In this document: positions 6,489 through 10,014 of the stretch, piece by piece
Layout of the letters: each line of letters starts with the position of its first letter
How positions within the stretch are numbered: the stretch's first letter is position 1
DNA from: Planctomycetaceae bacterium
Lineage (GTDB): Bacteria > Planctomycetota > Phycisphaerae > Phycisphaerales > SM1A02
Assembly: GCA_002685335.1 (NCBI GenBank)
Contig: NYWY01000018.1
Location: 1 to 10,014, forward strand
Direction: 5' to 3'
DNA: 10,014 bases
Position numbers and translations under genes: made by a program
Notes under the pieces: generated by a model
Databases searched by the model: none
The model's input: only the letters and a program-made list of their open reading frames with translations
What the model was told of the DNA's origin: nothing

Positions 6489-6544
6489 GGATCGTATCCG
6501 AGCGGCAGTGGCACCCGCGAGGCGAGTGGGTCCGGATACGATCC
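6489..6544. repeat. Perfect 12-bp inverted repeat with outward -10-like elements
   Basis: GGATCGTATCCG (6489-6500) and CGGATACGATCC (6533-6544) are perfect inverted repeats separated by 32 bases, with centres 44 bases apart, about four helical turns. Each arm is itself nearly palindromic (GGAT-3-ATCC) and contains TACGAT reading outwards: 6537-6542 toward moxR and 6496 to 6491 toward the dehydrogenase. Each TACGAT fits a TAnnnT -10 box, with start sites expected near 6549 and 6484. The spacer has no good -35 hexamer. The arms could be paired operator sites, two mirrored promoters, or both. The repeat is seen directly; the role is inference. Confidence 0.6.
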
Positions 6545-6567
6545 ACACCCCGCCGTGCCCGAAGATA

Positions 6568-6586
6568 GGTTCCGTCTGACGGAACC
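6568..6586 (+). promoter_or_regulatory. 7-bp hairpin in the moxR leader
   Basis: GGTTCCG (6568-6574) and CGGAACC (6580-6586) form a perfect 7-bp stem with a 5-base loop. It lies 46 bases before the moxR ATG and overlaps a second -10-like TAGGTT (6566-6571). No T-run follows, so it is not a terminator. It may be an operator or a leader structure, or may be chance. Confidence 0.35.
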
Positions 6587-6632
6587 CGGAACCGGCCTCC
6601 CAAAGACCCTGCGGCCCAAGTCGGACCTCATC

Positions 6633-7655
6633 ATGACCAGCGACGCCACCACATCCACCTCGCCCAGCCGGGACGAAACCGCCCAGCTCGAGCGAGAAGT
6701 CGAAGAAGCCAGCCGTCCTTTCCGGCATCTCCAGGACCAGATGCACCGAGTCATCGTCGGCCAGCAGTCCCTGCTGGACGGACTGGTCATCGGATTGCTC
6801 GCCAACGGGCATCTTCTGATCGAAGGCGTTCCGGGGCTGGCCAAGACGACCGCCATCGCGGCCCTCGCCCAGGGCATCCGCACCGGCTTCAAACGCATCC
6901 AGTTCACGCCGGACCTGTTGCCGGCCGACCTTGTCGGCACGCTCGTCTATAGACCCGCCGAAGGTGACTTCGTGGTCAAGACCGGTCCCATCTTCTCGAA
7001 CCTGGTTCTCGCAGATGAGATCAACCGGGCGCCGGCCAAGGTGCAGTCGGCCCTTCTGGAGGCGATGCAGGAGCGACAGGTCACCATCGGCGAGGAAACC
7101 CATCGACTTCCTGATCCCTTCATGGTGCTCGCGACCCAGAACCCGATCGAGCAGGAAGGCACCTATCCGCTTCCCGAAGCACAGGTCGATCGCTTCCTCA
7201 TGAAGCTTGTCGTGGACTATCCGGACAAGCAGGACGAACGCCGGATCCTTGACCGAATGGCCCGGACCAGCACCAGTCTGGAGATCGACGCCGTCCTCGA
7301 TCCATCCCAGATCGCGACCGCCCGAAACGTCCTCGATCGGATCCACGTCGACGACCGCATTCGTGATTACGTGGTCGACCTCGTCGTGGCGACCCGGGAT
7401 CCAGCCGCCGCCGGACTCCCCTTCGGGGAACTCGTCGACTTCGGCGCTTCACCCCGTGCTTCCATCGCCCTGGTGCTCGTCGCCCGGGCGAAGGCGTTCC
7501 TAGACGGCCGGGGCTACGTCGTTCCTCAGGATGTCAAGGATGCGGCCCCCGACGTGCTGCGACACCGAATCGGACTCAGTTACGAGGCCGAAGCGGAGGA
7601 AAAGACCGCCGACGACATTGTTGCCGCCCTGCTCGATCACATTCCGGTGCCTTGA
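6633..7655 (+). CDS. MoxR-type AAA+ ATPase
   Basis: A 340-residue cytoplasmic AAA+ ATPase of the MoxR family, thought to act as a chaperone that remodels VWA-domain partners encoded next to it. Visible in order: N-terminal helix; IVGQQ (41-45); Walker A GVPGLAKT (65-72), with Ala before the Lys as is usual in MoxR; FTPDLLPADLVG (91-102); Walker B LVLADEINR (124-132, D128, E129); sensor 1 ATQNP (167-171, N170); arginine-finger region EAQVDRF (182-188, R187); and sensor 2 GASPRA (271-276, R275) in the C-terminal lid. ATG 6633 has GGA 7 bases upstream and gives a short 40-residue lead-in typical of the family; the frame open back to 6372 lies across the control region and is not translated sense. 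It is first in a four-gene operon with DUF58, BatD-like and BatA genes, 7 bases before the DUF58 GTG. All ATPase residues are intact. Confidence 0.96.
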   Translation: MTSDATTSTSPSRDETAQLEREVEEASRPFRHLQDQMHRVIVGQQSLLDGLVIGLLANGHLLIEGVPGLAKTTAIAALAQGIRTGFKRIQFTPDLLPADLVGTLVYRPAEGDFVVKTGPIFSNLVLADEINRAPAKVQSALLEAMQERQVTIGEETHRLPDPFMVLATQNPIEQEGTYPLPEAQVDRFLMKLVVDYPDKQDERRILDRMARTSTSLEIDAVLDPSQIATARNVLDRIHVDDRIRDYVVDLVVATRDPAAAGLPFGELVDFGASPRASIALVLVARAKAFLDGRGYVVPQDVKDAAPDVLRHRIGLSYEAEAEEKTADDIVAALLDHIPVP

Positions 7656-7662
7656 TACGACC

Positions 7663-8592
7663 GTGTTCCGCCGTCGAGAACAACCTCAAATCGCGGAGGC
7701 GACCGCCGCAGAAGACGCGCGCGAACTCCTTCGCCGCGTGCGAAGGATTCGCCTGCGCACCCGACAGGTCGTCAACGACGCCCTCGCCGGTCAATATCAT
7801 GCCGCCTTCAAGGGACGCGGCATGGAGTTCGAGGAGGTCCGTCCCTATCAAGTGGGCGACGATGTCCGCTCGATCGACTGGAATGTCAGCGCCCGGCTCG
7901 GCGATCCGCACATCAAGTTGTTTCGTGAGGAACGGGAACTCACCGTCATGATCGCGGCGGATCTCTCCGGTTCCCTGTCCTTCGGCACCGTTGATCGATT
8001 CAAGCGGGAACTGGTGGCCGAATTCGCCGCCACGGTGGCCTTCAGCGCGGCGATGAACAACGACAAGATCGGCCTGCTCTCCTTCACCGACCAGGTCGAA
8101 GGATTCGTTCCGCCCCGCAAGGGCACCCGTCACGTGATGCGAATCGTTCGAGATCTTCTGGCCATCCGTCCGAAGGGGCAGGGAACGGGAATCGGAGCGG
8201 CGGTCGGGGAACTGGACCGGGTTCTCCGGCAACGGGCCGTGGTCTTCGTGGTGAGCGATTTCCTCGACCAGGGCTGGGAACGTTCATTACTGGCCGCACG
8301 TCGTCGACACGACGTCGTGCCGGTCGTGGTGAGCGATCAGCGAGAACATGAAATCCCCGCCATGGGCCTGGTCGAGTTCACCGATCCCGAGACCGGGCAA
8401 CGCTCCCTCGTCGATACCGGGCGGCGACGGGTACGGCGACGCTTCGAGGAGGCCACCAGATCGGCGACGGAACGACGGGACACCGCCTTCCGCCGCATGC
8501 GCCTCGATCCCCTGCTGCTCGAGACCGGTTCCGATTTCGTCGAACCGCTCACGACCTACTTTCGACGCCGCGAGCGGAGACGGTCGCGATGA
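7663..8592 (+). CDS. DUF58 (VWA-like) domain protein
   Basis: A 309-residue DUF58 protein with a von Willebrand-A-like fold, the usual partner of MoxR. The family signature runs from YQVGDDVRSIDWNVSARLGDP (62-82) to the metal-site (MIDAS-like) DLSGS (100-104). The DxSxS motif is intact, which is not always so in this family, and SDFLD (198-202) supplies a later conserved Asp. There is no N-terminal membrane pair, so this is the short, soluble form. The N- and C-termini are very arginine-rich (for example residues 255-260 and 301-309), which could aid contact with membrane lipids or partners. The start GTG 7663 lies 7 bases after the moxR stop; the frame runs back into moxR, but those codons are moxR shadow. 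No clear ribosome-binding site is seen, so coupling to moxR is likely. The end overlaps the next ATG by 4 bases (ATGA). Confidence 0.93.
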   Translation: MFRRREQPQIAEATAAEDARELLRRVRRIRLRTRQVVNDALAGQYHAAFKGRGMEFEEVRPYQVGDDVRSIDWNVSARLGDPHIKLFREERELTVMIAADLSGSLSFGTVDRFKRELVAEFAATVAFSAAMNNDKIGLLSFTDQVEGFVPPRKGTRHVMRIVRDLLAIRPKGQGTGIGAAVGELDRVLRQRAVVFVVSDFLDQGWERSLLAARRRHDVVPVVVSDQREHEIPAMGLVEFTDPETGQRSLVDTGRRRVRRRFEEATRSATERRDTAFRRMRLDPLLLETGSDFVEPLTTYFRRRERRRSR

Positions 8593-9785
8593 ACCAGGAA
8601 CGATCGATCATTCCTCGTCCGAAGACGGTCCTCGCAATGGTCTTCGCGTTCAGCATCGGCAGCGCCGCGTCGTCCGGCCCCGGTGTCCAGGACGCCCCAC
8701 CCATGCCGTCGACCATGCTCGCCCCGCCGGGAAGCATGAATGAGCCCACCGCGGAGGATGCCCCCAGCTCGCCGCCCTGGCGCCCCGGGGATGCGATCGA
8801 ACTCGACTTCGACGGAACCCCGGCTCGCCTGGTACTGCAGAACACGCCGGCGGAAGTGGGTCTGCCCGTTCGCTTGCGGCTTGAAATCGATTCCGACACG
8901 CCGGCCTCCGGCGAACTGCGGCCAGTCTGGCCGACGCGGGATCAACCGCTGGGTGAATTCGAGATCCTCGGCTCCGTGCCTCCAGCATCCGCTCCGACCG
9001 CCGGAACGGTCGCGTTCGCCTGGGAGATTCGAACCTTTGCGAGCGGCGTGGTCGAACTCCCGGCCTTCGGTATCCGACTCGGAACCGCGGATGCGCAGAC
9101 CCCGGCTCGATCGATGGAGGTGGCATCGGTGACCGGGCTTGATGCCACTCCCGAGACCTATCGGGACATCTCCGGGGCCGTGGACGTTCCCATCGACCGA
9201 CCCTGGCCCGTGCTCTGGATCACCCTGTCATTGCTGGCCGCGGCGTTGATCGGTTTCCTGCTCGTTCGGTGGTGGCGGCGGCCTCGTCCGACGCCTCCCC
9301 CCGTGCCGGCCGACACCTGGGCCCTCGCTCGACTCGACGAACTGGCCGCGGGCGATGATCTCCCTCGAGGCCGGGTCAATCGTTTCTACATCGGGCTCAC
9401 CGACATCGCCCGGGATTTCATGGAACGCCGATATGGAATCGCGGCTCCGGATCGAACGACGCCGGAGTTCATTCGCGAAGCCGGCCGACACCCCGAAGTC
9501 GATCCCGAACACGCTCGCCTTCTGGGGAATCTCCTGCGTTCGGCCGACCTGGTGAAATTCGCCGGTGACCGTCCCGCGTCCACGGAAGCCGGGCGGGATC
9601 TTCAACTGGTGAGGGATTTCGTGCACAAGGTCGGGCCGCGACCGGCCCCCCCCGAAATCACATCCTCGAATCCCGCATCGGATTCCCCCACCGAAAACGT
9701 GGCTTCCCGATCGCATTCCCACCACCGGCGACGAGCAGTCGACGAGGCGGTGGATGGTCTCGACCGACTGGAGGAGCGGTCATGA
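8589..9785 (+). CDS. Membrane-anchored BatD/DUF4381-like protein
   Basis: A 398-residue single-pass membrane protein in the position of BatD. Domains: a signal peptide (about 1-28, PKTVLAMVFAFSIGSAAS with small residues for cleavage); a Pro/Ser/Ala-rich linker (30-65); one extracytoplasmic beta-sandwich-like domain (about 66-182) ending with the BatD-like WEIRTFASGVVELPAFGIRLG pattern (145-165); a transmembrane helix (about 206-228) followed by RWWRRPRP as a positive-inside anchor; then a cytoplasmic DUF4381-like helical domain (243-346) with ALARLDELAAG, RFYIGLTDIARDFMERRYGI and DRTTPEFIREAG, and a His/Arg/Ser-rich tail (350-398). Full BatD proteins are usually larger with several such outer domains, and plain DUF4381 proteins are shorter, so this looks like an intermediate form. 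It overlaps both neighbours by 4 bases (ATGA). The likely job is to tether the MoxR/VWA machinery to the membrane and sense or bind something outside; the ligand is unknown. Confidence 0.82.
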   Translation: MNQERSIIPRPKTVLAMVFAFSIGSAASSGPGVQDAPPMPSTMLAPPGSMNEPTAEDAPSSPPWRPGDAIELDFDGTPARLVLQNTPAEVGLPVRLRLEIDSDTPASGELRPVWPTRDQPLGEFEILGSVPPASAPTAGTVAFAWEIRTFASGVVELPAFGIRLGTADAQTPARSMEVASVTGLDATPETYRDISGAVDVPIDRPWPVLWITLSLLAAALIGFLLVRWWRRPRPTPPPVPADTWALARLDELAAGDDLPRGRVNRFYIGLTDIARDFMERRYGIAAPDRTTPEFIREAGRHPEVDPEHARLLGNLLRSADLVKFAGDRPASTEAGRDLQLVRDFVHKVGPRPAPPEITSSNPASDSPTENVASRSHSHHRRRAVDEAVDGLDRLEERS

Positions 9786-10014
9786 CGAATTGGCTCGACC
9801 GAATCGCCGGCGGGGAGCTGGGATTCCATCCGGGAGCGATCTGGTGGCTTCTTCTGATGCCACTGGCCTTTCTGGCCTGGCTGCCGATGCTGCGGCGTCG
9901 ACGTGCGACGATCCTGCATTCGCGAACCTCCGTTCTCGCCTCCGTCGGCCGATCATGGATCGCACGTTTCCGCTGGGTGCCAGCCGCCCTTCGGATGACC
10001 GCGATCGCCCTGCT
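9782..10014 (+). CDS. BatA-like VWA membrane protein, N-terminus only
   Basis: The first 77 codons of a protein cut off by the window edge. The start ATG overlaps the preceding stop (ATGA). The N-terminus shows the BatA layout: a short lead with GELGFHPGAIWWLLLMPLAFLAWLP as a first membrane helix (residues about 14-35), a basic RRRRA cluster (38-42), a short linker with LHSRTSVL (45-52, matching the usual 'r-s-s-l' segment), and VPAALRMTAIALL (65-77) beginning the second helix. In BatA/BatB proteins a VWA domain with a metal site follows these two helices; it is outside the window, so whether the VWA is intact cannot be told. Gene order moxR-DUF58-BatD-like-BatA supports the call. Confidence 0.85.
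   Translation, partial: MTNWLDRIAGGELGFHPGAIWWLLLMPLAFLAWLPMLRRRRATILHSRTSVLASVGRSWIARFRWVPAALRMTAIAL

Larger units (their letters stand above)
6428..6632. promoter_or_regulatory. Divergent control region between the dehydrogenase gene and the MoxR operon
   Basis: These 205 bases separate two divergently transcribed genes and must hold both promoters. The centre is a perfect inverted repeat (6489-6544). To its right, in the MoxR leader, lies a 7-bp hairpin (6568-6586). No protein-coding frame here looks real. Confidence 0.7.

Noticed and set aside
6372..6632. N-terminal extension of MoxR to base 6372
   Set aside because: It would cross the dehydrogenase start, the inverted repeat and the leader hairpin. 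The start at 6633 gives the normal MoxR length and has a ribosome-binding site.
6428..6940. N-terminal extension of the dehydrogenase on the minus strand to base 6940
   Set aside because: It would run through the moxR coding region. The GxGxMG motif must lie near the N-terminus, and ATG 6427 has a good ribosome-binding site.

Overview
This is a GC-rich bacterial stretch with compact gene spacing, several 4-base ATGA stop/start overlaps and frequent GTG starts. I see no tRNA, rRNA, CRISPR array, insertion sequence or phage gene. The gene content (a MoxR/DUF58/BatD-like/BatA run, a DUF418 membrane protein, a stand-alone HD-GYP protein and two proteins I do not recognise) and the base composition suggest an aquatic Planctomycetota-like bacterium, possibly of the Phycisphaerae type. 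That placement is an inference from style, not from a marker gene.

Layout, left to right. (1) A plus-strand cluster (2-2765): the last two thirds of the succinyl-CoA synthetase beta subunit (sucC), a HAD-family hydrolase starting 5 bases later, and a DUF418 membrane protein overlapping it by 4 bases. (2) After 121 bases, an unrecognised 250-residue protein (2887-3639). (3) A 339-base gap with a hairpin whose U-tract lies on the minus strand although no minus-strand gene feeds into it, and then the control region of a GTG-started HD-GYP gene (3979-4776). The start codon of that gene lies inside a 9-bp hairpin. (4) A 345-base stretch with no convincing gene, ending in a strong rho-independent terminator for the minus strand (5061-5095). 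(5) Two minus-strand genes: a small, very basic protein of unknown function with its own promoter, and a 3-hydroxyisobutyrate dehydrogenase-family oxidoreductase. (6) A divergent control region (6428-6632) with a perfect 12-bp inverted repeat whose arms each carry a -10-like TACGAT facing outwards. (7) A plus-strand operon running off the window: MoxR-type AAA+ ATPase, DUF58 protein, a membrane-anchored BatD/DUF4381-like protein and the start of BatA.

How they work together. The last operon is the clearest functional unit. In this family of operons a MoxR ATPase is thought to act as a chaperone on von Willebrand-A-type partners (DUF58, BatA/BatB) held at the membrane with BatD-like proteins. 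It is linked to envelope stress or maturation of a periplasmic or enzyme complex, but its target here is unknown. The sucC-HAD-DUF418 group may be co-transcribed, but only sucC has a definite metabolic role (TCA cycle). No obviously new defence or biosynthetic system is visible. The best leads are the symmetric divergent control region, the orphan minus-strand terminator, the start-codon hairpin of the HD-GYP gene and the two unrecognised proteins.
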